Shown one piece after another: positions 36,294-45,632 of a DNA stretch of 57,554 nt (position 1 is the stretch's first letter; the number at the start of each line of letters is the position of its first letter). Under the pieces are notes generated by a model that was not told the origin of the DNA, made no database searches, and saw only the letters and a program-made list of their open reading frames with translations. Source of the DNA: Komagataeibacter swingsii (GTDB lineage Bacteria > Pseudomonadota > Alphaproteobacteria > Acetobacterales > Acetobacteraceae); assembly GCF_003207895.1 (NCBI RefSeq), contig NZ_NKUB01000017.1, positions 1 through 57,554 on the forward strand. Reading direction: 5' to 3'. The translations under genes were made by a program, and so were the position numbers.

Positions 36294-37745
36294 ATGAGCG
36301 ACGCTTTGAAGGCGAAGGTTGCCGAACTGTTCAACGAGCCTGGCTGTGATAAAAACCTGGCCAAGGGCGAGAAGGAACGCAAGAAGGGATGTTCCAAGCC
36401 CCTCACGCCGGGTGCCGCGGCTGGTGGATGTGCCTTTGATGGGGCCAAGATCGCGCTTCAGCCAATTACGGATGTCGTGCACCTGGTGCATGGTCCGCTG
36501 GCATGTGAAGGCAATGGCTGGGATAACCGGCATGCCGCAAGTTCCGGTCCCCAGTTATACAGGCTTGGCGTGACGACCGATCTGTCCCAGATGGACATTG
36601 TCATGGGGACTGGGGAAAAAAGGCTGTACAAGGCCATTCGGGAAGTCATATCCCGTTATGCCCCTCCTGCCGTGTTCGTGTACGCGACCTGCGTTCCGGC
36701 GTTGATCGGTGATGACATCGTTGCCGTATGCGCCCATGCGACCAGCCGGTTGGGAACCCCCTGCATACCGGTCAATGCGCCTGGATTTGTTGGTTCCAAG
36801 AACCTGGGGAACAAGCTGGCGGGGGAGGCCCTGCTCGATCATGTGATCGGCACGATGGAACCTGAAACCAGCACGGTCTTTGATATCAATATTCTGGGAG
36901 AATACAATCTGTCGGGCGAACTGTGGCAGGTTCGCCCGCTGTTCGATGCCCTGGGTATCCGCGTCCATGCCTGCATGACAGGGGATGCCCGGTACCGCGA
37001 GGTCGCGTCCGCCCATCGTTCCCGCGTCAACATGATGGTGTGCTCGACGGCCCTCATCAATATTGCCCGTAAAATGGAAGAACGGTGGGGAATCCCCTAT
37101 TTTGAGGGGTCATTCTACGGCATTGGCGACACATCGGCGGCATTGCGGTCGGTGGCCCGCCTTCTGGTCGCGCGCGGAGCGCCCGCGGACCTGATCGAGC
37201 GGACAGAGGCCCTTGTCACTGCCGAGGAGGCACGTGCATGGGCGCGCATTGCCCCCTATCGCCAGAGACTGACGGGAAAACGCGTACTGCTTTACACCGG
37301 TGGTGTGAAATCATGGTCGATTGTTTCCGCCCTGCAGGAAGTCGGAATGGTGGTCGTGGGGACATCCGTCCGTAAGTCAACCGAAAACGATAAACAGAAA
37401 ATCAAGGACCTCATGGGGGGGGATGCCCACATGGTAGACAGTATTCCGCCGCGTGAGATGTATGCGCAGCTTCGCCGGGGCGACGCCGATATTCTGCTGT
37501 CTGGTGGCCGTACGCAGTTCGTGGCGCTCAAGGCGCGCGTGCCGTGGCTCGACATCAACCAGGAACGTCATCAGGCCTATGCCGGCTATGACGGCATGGT
37601 CACCCTTGTGCGGGAACTGGATCGTGCGCTGTCCAACCCCGTATGGGCGGACGTAAGGCGACCCGCCCCGTGGGAACAGGGCGATACGGAAGACTGGCTG
37701 GATGATAATGTACCCAGGCTCGTTCCTGTCGCGCGGGAGGGATGA
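36294..37745 (+). CDS. nifE: FeMo-co assembly scaffold subunit NifE
   Basis: 483 aa; GGAGAGG upstream of the ATG. Homologous to NifD: GGCAFDGAKIALQPITDVVH, HGPLACEGNGWDNR and YATCVPALIGDD hold the conserved Cys, and YEGSFYGIGDTSAALR-like FEGSFYGIGDTSAALRSV is present. NifEN matures the NifB product and receives Mo and homocitrate. One base separates its stop from the nifN start. Confidence 0.97.
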   Translation: MSDALKAKVAELFNEPGCDKNLAKGEKERKKGCSKPLTPGAAAGGCAFDGAKIALQPITDVVHLVHGPLACEGNGWDNRHAASSGPQLYRLGVTTDLSQMDIVMGTGEKRLYKAIREVISRYAPPAVFVYATCVPALIGDDIVAVCAHATSRLGTPCIPVNAPGFVGSKNLGNKLAGEALLDHVIGTMEPETSTVFDINILGEYNLSGELWQVRPLFDALGIRVHACMTGDARYREVASAHRSRVNMMVCSTALINIARKMEERWGIPYFEGSFYGIGDTSAALRSVARLLVARGAPADLIERTEALVTAEEARAWARIAPYRQRLTGKRVLLYTGGVKSWSIVSALQEVGMVVVGTSVRKSTENDKQKIKDLMGGDAHMVDSIPPREMYAQLRRGDADILLSGGRTQFVALKARVPWLDINQERHQAYAGYDGMVTLVRELDRALSNPVWADVRRPAPWEQGDTEDWLDDNVPRLVPVAREG

Positions 37746-37746
37746 C

Positions 37747-39144
37747 ATGGCGGAAATCATCAAGTCCCGTAAGGCCGTATCGGTCAATCCACTCAAATCC
37801 TCGACGCCTCTGGGTGCGGCGCTGGCGTACCTGGGGATGGAGGGGGCGGTGCCCCTGTTCCATGGTTCGCAGGGCTGTACCTCGTTTGCGCTTGTGCTGT
37901 CTGTCAGGCACTACAAGGAGGCCATACCCCTCCAGACCACGGCGATGGATGAAGTCGCCACCATCCTTGGCGCCGCCGCCAATATGGAGGAAGCCCTGCT
38001 GAACCTGCAGCGGCGGATGGCGCCCCGTTTCATCGGTATCGCCTCCACCGCCCTGGTTGAGACACGTGGCGAGGATTATGCAGGCGACCTGAAACTGATT
38101 CTGGCGCGGCAGGCCGCCCTGGCGGATACGACCGTCGTATTCGCCTCAACGCCTGATTATACCGGCGCGCTGGAAGATGGGTGGGCTGCGGCCGTCAGCG
38201 CAATCATCGAAAGCGTGGTGGCGCCATGGTCGCCTGCCATGACTTCCTTTCAGCAGGTCAACGTGCTGCCCGGCGTGGGCCAGACACCAGCCGATATTGA
38301 AATCCTGCGGGACCTGATTGAAAGCTTTGGCCTGTACCCGGTTGTCCTGCCAGACCTGTCCGGTTCGCTCGACGGGCACATCAGCGAGGAGTGGTGTCCG
38401 ACTACGCAGGGCGGGGCACGGCTTGAGGAAGTCTCGCAGATGGCGCGTGCCGTACATACAATCGCCATCGGGGAACATATGCGTCGACCCGCGGACCTGC
38501 TGGGCAGCCTGACGGGCGTGCCGGTAACCGTCTTTCCCACCCTGACCGGGCTGGGCGCCAATGATCGCCTGCTCTCCCTGCTTTCCCATCTATCGGGCAA
38601 GGCGGTACCGGCGCGCTACCGTCGCCAGCGTAGCCAGCTTCTGGATGCCATGCTGGACGGCCATTTCCATTTTGGCGGAAAGCGGATCGCCATCGCGGCT
38701 GATCCGGACATGCTGTTCAGCCTGTCCCGGTTTTTTAACGCGATGGGCGCCGAGATCGTGGTGGCCGTGGCGTCAACGGCCAACGCGCCCCATCTGGACA
38801 GTATCCCGGCCCGGCGCGTCATCATCGGGGATCTGGCTGACATGGAAGACGCGGTACGCGCGGCTGGTGGCGCGGACCTGCTGGTTACGCATAGCCATGG
38901 ACGCCAGTCCGCCGAACGACTGGGTATACCGCTTCTGCGTGTCGGGTTTCCCATCTTCGATCGTCTCGGCACCGCCCACATGCAGACGATCGGATACCGT
39001 GGCACACGGGACCTGATTTTTCGTGTCGCCAACCTGTTCATGGGGCAGATGCATGACCATGCGCCGGGAGATTTCGCCACGGCATGGCCTGTCCCTTCCA
39101 GTGAGGAGATTGTGCATGACAGCGCGTCATTTGCAGATCATTGA
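37747..39144 (+). CDS. nifN: FeMo-co assembly scaffold subunit NifN
   Basis: 465 aa. Starts MAEIIKSRKAVSVNPLKSS, the usual NifN opening, followed by PLFHGSQGCTSFALVLSVRH and the EVATILGAAANMEEAL segment. NifK-like but lacking most P-cluster ligands, as expected. Ends 29 bases inside nifX, so the two are coupled. Confidence 0.97.
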   Translation: MAEIIKSRKAVSVNPLKSSTPLGAALAYLGMEGAVPLFHGSQGCTSFALVLSVRHYKEAIPLQTTAMDEVATILGAAANMEEALLNLQRRMAPRFIGIASTALVETRGEDYAGDLKLILARQAALADTTVVFASTPDYTGALEDGWAAAVSAIIESVVAPWSPAMTSFQQVNVLPGVGQTPADIEILRDLIESFGLYPVVLPDLSGSLDGHISEEWCPTTQGGARLEEVSQMARAVHTIAIGEHMRRPADLLGSLTGVPVTVFPTLTGLGANDRLLSLLSHLSGKAVPARYRRQRSQLLDAMLDGHFHFGGKRIAIAADPDMLFSLSRFFNAMGAEIVVAVASTANAPHLDSIPARRVIIGDLADMEDAVRAAGGADLLVTHSHGRQSAERLGIPLLRVGFPIFDRLGTAHMQTIGYRGTRDLIFRVANLFMGQMHDHAPGDFATAWPVPSSEEIVHDSASFADH

Positions 39145-39616
39145 ATCCGGGTTGCACGGACAGCGGGATACCCCCCGGTCCGCTACGACCGCGCGGTTGC
39201 GTATCGCCGTGGCAACGCAGGACATGAAGTCCCTGAACGCGCATTTCGGGTCGGCGCGGCGTTTTGCTGTATGGGACGTGACACCCGATACCGCCGATTT
39301 TGTCGAAGCCGTCGGCTTTGATGAGGTATCGGATGAATCCGGGGCGCACCAGGTCGAGGGCGACGACAGGATCGGCCCGAAGGTCGCGGCATTGAGCGGG
39401 TGCAACCTTCTGTTTGTGCTGGCGATTGGTGGCCCGGCGGCAGCCAAGGTGGTCGGGGCGCGCATTCATCCCGTCAAGCTGCCAGCCGCGCAGAGCATTC
39501 CGTCCGTGATCGAACGGGTGCAGGCCATGATGAGCGGTAATCCGCCCCCATGGCTGCGTAAGGTAATGGGGGCAGCGACACCCCGTTCCATGGATTTTCT
39601 TGATGAGGAGGACTGA
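39116..39616 (+). CDS. nifX: NifX
   Basis: 166 aa from the ATG at 39116 inside the end of nifN. An N-terminal extension of about 25 residues precedes the NifX domain (RLRIAVATQDMKSLNAHFGS, then FAVWDVTPD and KLPAAQSIPSVIERVQ). The fold is shared with the C-terminus of NifB. NifX binds NifB-co and the VK-cluster and shuttles them to NifEN. Confidence 0.95.
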   Translation: MTARHLQIIESGLHGQRDTPRSATTARLRIAVATQDMKSLNAHFGSARRFAVWDVTPDTADFVEAVGFDEVSDESGAHQVEGDDRIGPKVAALSGCNLLFVLAIGGPAAAKVVGARIHPVKLPAAQSIPSVIERVQAMMSGNPPPWLRKVMGAATPRSMDFLDEED

Positions 39617-39618
39617 GC

Positions 39619-40086
39619 ATGTCCCAACCAGACAACGCGGTTATTGATGACCCCATGGCCACGCCATTCATAAAAGCACTCGTGGGCCGTATCCGGGCGG
39701 ACGACATGTACGGGGCATGGGAACGCAAGAAGGATGCGGCACTTCTTGCGGATTATATCGTGACAAGGGAAGAGCGACGCAACATGCCTATGATCAGTGA
39801 TCCGGACCCGGATACGCTGATGCGCGTCGAGACGTTCTATCAGGCTGTCGGCCTGGCCATCGAACAGGAAACCGGCCTGATGGCATCCCCGATGATGAAG
39901 ATGAGTCATGAAGGCTTTGGCCGGGTCATCCTGACATCGGGCAGCCTGGTGGTCCTGGCGAAGTCACTGCGTGACGTGCATCGCTTCGGTTTTGAGAGTC
40001 TGGCGGTTCTGGCCCGCGAGGGTGAAAAGGCCGTAAGGCACGCGATTGAACAGATCAATCGTTTTCCCGAAGTGGCCAGGGCATAG
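39619..40086 (+). CDS. NifX-associated protein (DUF269)
   Basis: 155 aa. Begins three bases after nifX. FIKALVGRIRADDMYGAWE, ETGLMASPMMKMSHEGFGR and the DVHRFGFESLAVLAREGEK segment match the nitrogenase-associated DUF269 family usually found right after nifX. Function not established; thought to act with FeMo-co precursors or apo-NifDK. Confidence 0.92.
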   Translation: MSQPDNAVIDDPMATPFIKALVGRIRADDMYGAWERKKDAALLADYIVTREERRNMPMISDPDPDTLMRVETFYQAVGLAIEQETGLMASPMMKMSHEGFGRVILTSGSLVVLAKSLRDVHRFGFESLAVLAREGEKAVRHAIEQINRFPEVARA

Positions 40087-40098
40087 GGGAGCAGGATG

Positions 40099-40308
40099 AT
40101 GGGTAATATTGCCGACCTGAAGGCGGAACTGAAAAAACGCTCCGCCCGGGCAACCCAGGCCAAGATGGACCTGCATGACCTGGCTGAGGACCTGCCCCTT
40201 AACTGGCAGGAAATCAACGTTGTCGCGGAACGTGCCCAACGGGCTTACGCCGACCTGACGGCAACGCGCGCGGCGCTGAAAGCCGCGGAAGAAAAGGCGG
40301 AGGGCTAG
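40099..40308 (+). CDS. Small helical nif protein (CCE_0567/DUF683 family)
   Basis: 69 aa from the second of two adjacent ATGs (40096, 40099); GGAG lies seven bases before the second. Predicted to be two long helices: LKAELKKRSARATQAKMDLH and INVVAERAQRAYADL. The family occurs almost only in nif clusters between the DUF269 gene and fdxB; a cyanobacterial member was reported as a metal-binding helical bundle. Role unknown. Confidence 0.88.
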   Translation: MGNIADLKAELKKRSARATQAKMDLHDLAEDLPLNWQEINVVAERAQRAYADLTATRAALKAAEEKAEG

Positions 40309-40310
40309 CC

Positions 40311-40595
40311 ATGCAGTGTGTCACACGTGACGGGCGGCCATGGCAGCCAGACTATCTTCTCTCGATTGATCCGGCGGTCTGCATAGGATGCGGCCGCTGC
40401 TTCAAGGTGTGCGGAAGGGGCGTCATGACCCTGCGCGGAATTGATGACGAAGGTAACATCGTCGCGGATGAGGACGAGGATGACGGGGATGTCGAACGGC
40501 GCGTGATGGTGCTGGTGGATGGCGGGGCCTGTATCGGGTGCGGGGCCTGCGCACGGGTCTGCCCGACCGACTGCCAGACCCATGGAGCTGCCTGA
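40311..40595 (+). CDS. fdxB: Nif-specific ferredoxin III
   Basis: 94 aa. CIGCGRCFKVCGRGVMTLRG and CIGCGACARVCPTDCQTH are the two 4Fe-4S groups, separated by a very acidic loop (DEDEDDGDVE) that is typical of FdxB. Two bases after the upstream gene. Likely an electron carrier for nitrogenase or cofactor assembly. Confidence 0.93.
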   Translation: MQCVTRDGRPWQPDYLLSIDPAVCIGCGRCFKVCGRGVMTLRGIDDEGNIVADEDEDDGDVERRVMVLVDGGACIGCGACARVCPTDCQTHGAA

Positions 40596-40619
40596 GAAAC
40601 CAGAAAGGATGAGAAAGCG

Positions 40620-41234
40620 ATGCAGGCCACGGAAATCTACGGCTGGCTGATGGCCGGAAGCGCGGGGGGGGAATGCGACCAGTTTGACGCGCACGTGGTT
40701 GCATCCATCCTGGCTGTTTCCCTGTTTCAGGCGCACGAACGGAAATGCCTGCTGTCGCAAATGACCGGATTGGGCGGGCAGGAGATGCTGGCGCTGGTCA
40801 GCAGGATACTGCCGGGCACGACGGAACGTTTCAGCCGGTTGGCTGGCATGCCCGTGCCGGAAGTGGGCGAGACCGAGGACACGCTGCGTGACCTGCTGCG
40901 GCGCGGCTGTACGGATAATGCGGACTGGGGGAATGCCCTCGTGTCACTGATCGCCCGGCGGGCAATGGAGCCAAACCATCTGTGGCAGGATCTGGGACTG
41001 CGCCATCGGCGTGAACTGTCATGGTTGCTGGAACGTCATTTCGAACCGCTGGCGCGGCGCAATACTGCGGATATGAAGTGGAAGAAGTTTTTCTTCCGCA
41101 TGATATGCCGGGATGAAGGATACCGTCTGTGTTCCACGCCCGTCTGTGATGAATGTGATGATTTTGATGCCTGTTTTGGTGACGAGGACGGAGAGAGCCT
41201 GCTGGCGCGGATCGCGGCGAACCGCATGGGCTGA
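40620..41234 (+). CDS. nifQ: NifQ, molybdenum donor for FeMo-co
   Basis: 204 aa. The C-terminus has C-X4-C-X2-C-X5-C (CSTPVCDECDDFDAC), the Fe-S/Mo-binding motif of NifQ, after MKWKKFFFRMICRDEGY. NifQ carries a Mo-Fe-S cluster and gives Mo to NifEN. Last gene of the nifH transcript; a terminator follows. Confidence 0.95.
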   Translation: MQATEIYGWLMAGSAGGECDQFDAHVVASILAVSLFQAHERKCLLSQMTGLGGQEMLALVSRILPGTTERFSRLAGMPVPEVGETEDTLRDLLRRGCTDNADWGNALVSLIARRAMEPNHLWQDLGLRHRRELSWLLERHFEPLARRNTADMKWKKFFFRMICRDEGYRLCSTPVCDECDDFDACFGDEDGESLLARIAANRMG

Positions 41235-41263
41235 TATCATTATTGTAAAGTAATAATATATCC

Positions 41264-41290
41264 AATCCCGGCCCTGGCCGGGATTTTTTT
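41264..41290 (+). terminator. Rho-independent terminator after nifQ
   Basis: AATCCCGGCC (41264-41273), CT, GGCCGGGATT (41276-41285), with seven T at 41284-41290. Ends the nifHDKENX-nifQ transcript. Confidence 0.9.
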
Positions 41291-41300
41291 GCGCCCCACA

Positions 41301-41316
41301 CGTCGGGAACCCGACA
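41301..41316. promoter_or_regulatory. Degenerate NifA site before iscA-nifU
   Basis: CGT-CGGGAACCCG-ACA: one base off TGT-N10-ACA, itself palindromic in the centre, 57 bases before the -24 element, which matches the spacing of the exact sites. Confidence 0.5.
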
Positions 41317-41373
41317 AAGTTGCAAAACGGACAGGTTTGCGGAAAGCTTTGGCCATATCTGCCGGCATTTCCT

Positions 41374-41389
41374 TGGCATGCGCCTTGCT
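41374..41389 (+). promoter_or_regulatory. Sigma-54 promoter of iscA-nifUSVW
   Basis: TGGCATGCGCCTTGCT: TGGCATG, four bases, TTGC, 40 bases before the iscA start. Confidence 0.88.
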
Positions 41390-41428
41390 TCCCTTCCAAT
41401 GCATCATCCAGGGAAAGGGGAGTTTGCG

Positions 41429-41749
41429 ATGATCCAGCTTACGCCAAGTGCGTGCGAGGCCGTCCGTTCCGCGATTGCCGGAGCCGCTGCCACCGCCGAG
41501 GGAATTCGCATCATGGTAGAGGCCGGTGGCTGTTCCGGCTTCAAATACATGATGGGCCTGGTTTCGGCACCCGAACCATCCGACGTGATTGTGGAAGTGG
41601 ACGGCGTAAAGGTTTTCGTCGATGCCCAGAGCATGCCGCACCTGCAGGGAACAACGGTCGATTTTGTGGTTACTCTGGAGCAGTCCGGTTTCTCATTCGA
41701 CAATCCGAACGCGGCGTCAAAATGTTCGTGTGGAAAATCCTTCAGCTAA
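41429..41749 (+). CDS. A-type Fe-S carrier (nif-linked IscA/HesB)
   Basis: 106 aa. Starts MIQLTPSACEAVRSAI with GGGGAG upstream. The three conserved Cys are in VEAGGCSGFKYMMGL and KCSCGKSF. Often named iscA-nif or nifIscA. Passes Fe-S clusters from NifU to target proteins. First gene of the unit with nifU, nifS, nifV and nifW. Confidence 0.93.
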   Translation: MIQLTPSACEAVRSAIAGAAATAEGIRIMVEAGGCSGFKYMMGLVSAPEPSDVIVEVDGVKVFVDAQSMPHLQGTTVDFVVTLEQSGFSFDNPNAASKCSCGKSFS

Positions 41750-41793
41750 GACGCGCGCCAGGTGGTTTCATCCGGTAGCGGGAGGCAGGGCCT

Positions 41794-42723
41794 ATGTGGG
41801 AATATTCTGAAAAAGTCCAGGATTACTTCTTCAATCCTAAAAATGCGGGAATGCTGGAAGATGCCAGCGGCATTGGAGAGGTCGGCGCGATAGCCTGTGG
41901 CGATGCGCTGAAACTCATGATCAAGGTGGACCCGGAAGACGAGCGGATCACCGATGCGCGGTTCCAGACATTCGGATGCGGTTCGGCGATTGCGTCGTCT
42001 TCTGCCCTGACCGAGATCATTATCGGCAAGACGCTCGATGAAGCCCTGAAAATCACCAATCAGGACATTGCTGATTTTCTGGGCGGGTTGCCGCCGGAAA
42101 AAATGCACTGTTCGGTAATGGGCTATGAAGCCCTTCGTGCGGCAGTGGCGAATTACCGTGGTGAGGTCTGGGAAGACGATCACGAGGAAGGCGCGTTGCT
42201 ATGCAAATGTTTCGGTGTCGATGAAGGGATGATCGAACGCGCCGTCCGGAATAACGCCCTGACGACCATGGAACAGGTTGCCTATTTCACCAAGGCGACA
42301 GGCAGTTGCGGTACATGCGTCGAAGGCGTGGAAACCGTGCTTGAGCGGACCAATGCGGCAATGGTGGCCGAAGGTCTGCTTGATCCGGCCCTGGCTTTTG
42401 TCGCTGGTGGGGCGCCGGTCGTTCCCGCCCATAAGCAGCGCAGGTCACCCATCGCGCCGCCGCAGCCATCCAGTTCCAGAATGACGACCGTCCAGAAGAT
42501 CCGGGCCATTGAGGAAGTACTGGAGGAACTGCGACCTGCCCTGCGCAATGACGGGGGGGATTGCGAACTGGTCGATGTCGAGGAAAACCGCGTGATGGTC
42601 CGCATGAGCGGGGCCTGTGTCAACTGCCAGTTGGCTGCCGTCACGGTACAGGGAATTCAGGGGCGTCTGGCTGAACGGCTGGGCATGCCGGTACGTGTCA
42701 TTCCGGTTACGGCCGGACAGTAA
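41794..42723 (+). CDS. nifU: Fe-S cluster scaffold NifU
   Basis: 309 aa with the full three-domain layout: an IscU-like N-terminus ([45 protein letters not shown]), a central 2Fe-2S domain ([27 protein letters not shown]), and a C-terminal Nfu domain ([16 protein letters not shown]). Builds clusters with NifS for the nitrogenase proteins. Confidence 0.97.
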   Translation: MWEYSEKVQDYFFNPKNAGMLEDASGIGEVGAIACGDALKLMIKVDPEDERITDARFQTFGCGSAIASSSALTEIIIGKTLDEALKITNQDIADFLGGLPPEKMHCSVMGYEALRAAVANYRGEVWEDDHEEGALLCKCFGVDEGMIERAVRNNALTTMEQVAYFTKATGSCGTCVEGVETVLERTNAAMVAEGLLDPALAFVAGGAPVVPAHKQRRSPIAPPQPSSSRMTTVQKIRAIEEVLEELRPALRNDGGDCELVDVEENRVMVRMSGACVNCQLAAVTVQGIQGRLAERLGMPVRVIPVTAGQ

Positions 42724-42736
42724 GGGAGTATGGGCG

Positions 42737-43939
42737 ATGAAGGCGGTTTATCTGGATAACAATGCAACGACCCGTGTCGATCCGGCGGCTGTTGCCGCGA
42801 TGCTTCCATTCTTCACGGAACAGTTCGGCAACGCGTCGTCAATGCACGCCTTTGGATCGGATGTCGGCGCCGCGCTGCGGAAGGGGCGGCAGCAGCTCCA
42901 GGCATTGCTGGGCGCGGCGTTCGACCATGAGATTGTCTTTACCGGCGGGGGGACGGAATCCGACAATACCGCTATCCTTTCCGCATTGGAGACGCAGGGC
43001 GGCCGTAACGAAATTGTCACGACCGCTGTCGAACATCCCGCCGTTCTTGCCCTGTGTGCATGGCTGGAGAAGTCCCGGGGCACCAGGGTGCATTATATCG
43101 GCGTTGATGCGCGCGGCCGGCTGGATATCGAGGCATACCGTCATGCCCTGTCGCCACGTACCGCCATTGCGTCCGTCATGTGGGCCAATAACGAGACGGG
43201 CACGCTTTTCCCCGTAGCGATGCTTGCTGAACTCGCGCATGAGGCCGGTGCCCTGTTCCATACCGACGCGGTACAGGCGGTCGGCAAGATTCCCATGAAC
43301 CTGAAGGACACGGCGATCGACATGCTGTCGCTTTCAGGACACAAGTTTCACGGCCCCAAAGGGATCGGAGCACTCTATGTGCGCCGGGGCGTACGACTGC
43401 GGCCGCTGATCCGCGGTGGCCATCAGGAACGGGGCCGACGCGCCGGAACCGAGAATGCGCCCGGTATCATCGGCCTCGGCGTCGCCGCGGAACTGGCCAA
43501 AGAGCATATCGAGGAAGAAAATACCCGTGTGCGCGCGCTGCGTGACAGGCTGGAACAGGGGCTTTTGCAGCGTATCGGCAATGCCTTCGTTGCGGGCGAC
43601 ACGGAAAATCGTCTGCCCAATACCTCGAATGTCGCGTTTGAGTTCATCGAAGGCGAGGCGATCCTGCTTTTGCTGAACAAGGCGGGCATCGCCGCGTCAT
43701 CAGGATCAGCCTGCACGTCCGGATCACTCGAACCGTCCCATGTGCTCAGGGCGATGAACGTGCCGTACACAGCGGCACATGGGGCGATCCGCTTTTCCTT
43801 CTCTCGCGAAAACACGGATGCTGACGTGGATCATGTGCTGGAAGTCATGCCGGCGATCATCGCCAGGTTGCGGGAAATGTCGCCGTTCTGGGACGGGAAG
43901 AACGCCGTACAGTCCGGTTTTGCACCCACTTACGCCTGA
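42737..43939 (+). CDS. nifS: Cysteine desulfurase NifS
   Basis: 400 aa. MKAVYLDNNATTRVDPAAV start, PLP-binding Lys in SLSGHKFHGPKGIGALYVR, and active-site Cys in ASSGSACTSGSLEPSHVL. Supplies sulfur to NifU. Thirteen bases after nifU. Confidence 0.97.
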   Translation: MKAVYLDNNATTRVDPAAVAAMLPFFTEQFGNASSMHAFGSDVGAALRKGRQQLQALLGAAFDHEIVFTGGGTESDNTAILSALETQGGRNEIVTTAVEHPAVLALCAWLEKSRGTRVHYIGVDARGRLDIEAYRHALSPRTAIASVMWANNETGTLFPVAMLAELAHEAGALFHTDAVQAVGKIPMNLKDTAIDMLSLSGHKFHGPKGIGALYVRRGVRLRPLIRGGHQERGRRAGTENAPGIIGLGVAAELAKEHIEEENTRVRALRDRLEQGLLQRIGNAFVAGDTENRLPNTSNVAFEFIEGEAILLLLNKAGIAASSGSACTSGSLEPSHVLRAMNVPYTAAHGAIRFSFSRENTDADVDHVLEVMPAIIARLREMSPFWDGKNAVQSGFAPTYA

Positions 43940-43978
43940 TTTTCACCCTTGCGCGCAGCCCGGCTGGAAGGTCATGGT

Positions 43979-45118
43979 ATGCAGGATTGTAATCGACTGA
44001 TCGTGAATGATACGACCCTCAGGGATGGCGAACAGGCACCTGGCGTCGCGTTTACGACCCCTGAAAAACTCGAAATCGCCCGTGCCCTGGACAGGGCGGG
44101 CGTAGACGACATCGAGGCCGGCATACCGGCGATGGGTGAACAGGAAATCGCCGCGATCAGGGCGATTGCCGACGCGGTGCGGCACGCGCGTGTAATCCCC
44201 TGGTGCCGTATGCGGCATGACGACATTCTGGCAGCTCGGCAGACCGGGCTGGGAACCATTCATCTGTCGGTTTCCACCTCGGTGCGGCAGATCATGGCTA
44301 AATATCGTATGTCATCCGGGCAGGTGCTCAGGATGGTTGCTGATGTGGTGTCGCGTGCGCGGGATTGTGGCCTTGCCGTTTCCGTTGGCGGAGAGGATGC
44401 CAGTCGGGCCGATATCACCTTCCTGCATGATCTGGTCGGTATTGTGCAGGCGGCAGGGGCGTTCCGGTTCCGTTATGCTGATACGCTGGGCGTCATGGAC
44501 CCGTTCAGCGTTCATGACGCCATGAAACGGTTACGGGATATTTTTCACCTGCAACTTGAATTCCACGGCCATGACGATCTCGGACTGGCTACAGCCAACA
44601 CGCTCGCGGCTATCCGTGCCGGCGTGGACAGTGCAAGCGTGACCGTCCTGGGGCTGGGGGAGCGGGCGGGCAATGCCGCGCTGGAAGAAGTGGTGACAGG
44701 CGCGCAGCGGATCGGCGGGCATCAGAGCAACGTCAGGCCCACACACCTGCCAGGCCTGGCGGCACTGGTGGCGCGTGCCGCCACCCGGGAAATCCCGGTG
44801 GACAAGGCCATCGTGGGGCAGGCCGTGTTCCAGCATGAATCAGGCATACATGTATCCGGGCTGCTACGTGACAGGGAAACGTACGAAGAACTGGATCCAT
44901 TGCAGTTCGGGCGGCGGCGCGAAATCGTTCTGGGAAAGCATTCCGGCCGCGCCGCCATGCGCCATGCGCTCGAAACCCTTGGACTTGAGGCGGATGAGCC
45001 GCTGGTCGCCACCATCCTGGTGTCCGTGCGCGCGCGTGCGGCGCAAGGCAAACGGACCGTTACGCTTGGTGAAGTGGCGGAGATGCATGCCGCCATGACG
45101 ACCTGCGGCCAGGCATAG
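43979..45118 (+). CDS. nifV: Homocitrate synthase NifV
   Basis: 379 aa; GGAAGG seven bases before the ATG. Catalytic start [16 protein letters not shown], metal-binding [16 protein letters not shown], and [15 protein letters not shown] are all present. Makes homocitrate, the organic ligand of FeMo-co, from acetyl-CoA and 2-oxoglutarate. Confidence 0.97.
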   Translation: MQDCNRLIVNDTTLRDGEQAPGVAFTTPEKLEIARALDRAGVDDIEAGIPAMGEQEIAAIRAIADAVRHARVIPWCRMRHDDILAARQTGLGTIHLSVSTSVRQIMAKYRMSSGQVLRMVADVVSRARDCGLAVSVGGEDASRADITFLHDLVGIVQAAGAFRFRYADTLGVMDPFSVHDAMKRLRDIFHLQLEFHGHDDLGLATANTLAAIRAGVDSASVTVLGLGERAGNAALEEVVTGAQRIGGHQSNVRPTHLPGLAALVARAATREIPVDKAIVGQAVFQHESGIHVSGLLRDRETYEELDPLQFGRRREIVLGKHSGRAAMRHALETLGLEADEPLVATILVSVRARAAQGKRTVTLGEVAEMHAAMTTCGQA

Positions 45119-45164
45119 CAATGATACGGCACCATACCAGTTTAACAGGGCAGGGAATGGAAAC

Positions 45165-45497
45165 ATGGAAATACTTGACGAACTGCGTGGCCTTTCATCC
45201 GCGGAAGATTTTTTCCGTCTGCTGGATGTAGATTATGAACCACGGGTACTGAATGTCGCGAGGCTGCATATCCTGCGACGTATGGGCAGCTATCTCGACG
45301 CGGGCAACCTTGGGGATGTCGCCGATAATGAAACCTGTCGCGCGCTATGCCGCGCGCAGCTCCAGCGCGCCTACGAGGATTTCACCTGCTCGACGCCCAT
45401 TACGGAACGGGTATTCAAGGTGCATCGTGATGCCGTCCGTCCTGCAGGTAATTTTGTCAGCCTGTCGGAATTGACACAAAGCCGGGAACAAACCTGA
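45165..45497 (+). CDS. nifW: NifW, nitrogenase-stabilising protein
   Basis: 110 aa. LRGLSSAEDFFRLLDVDYEP and VLNVARLHILRRMG match NifW. Proposed to protect or help mature NifDK. Its 3' end contains the NifA site for the fixABCX promoter (45463-45478). Confidence 0.95.
   Translation: MEILDELRGLSSAEDFFRLLDVDYEPRVLNVARLHILRRMGSYLDAGNLGDVADNETCRALCRAQLQRAYEDFTCSTPITERVFKVHRDAVRPAGNFVSLSELTQSREQT
45463..45478. promoter_or_regulatory. NifA upstream activator site for fixABCX, inside nifW
   Basis: TGT-CGGAATTGAC-ACA, exact TGT-N10-ACA, overlapping the last codons of nifW and 92 bases before the -24 element at 45571. Confidence 0.75.
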
Positions 45498-45570
45498 CGT
45501 AACCCTGTCGGTCGTGCCTATTCGACTGATACCCTTAATAAAATAGCCCTGTTTCTGCAGATGCGCCTGT

Positions 45571-45586
45571 TGGCACGTTTTTTGCG
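45571..45586 (+). promoter_or_regulatory. Sigma-54 promoter of fixABCX-modD-mop
   Basis: TGGCACGTTTTTTGCG: perfect TGGCACG-N4-TTGC, about 47 bases before fixA. Confidence 0.93.
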
Positions 45587-45632
45587 GCCTGATCGTGCAG
45601 GAAGTGCGGAGCACGCCAGGGGAGCCGTGGCA

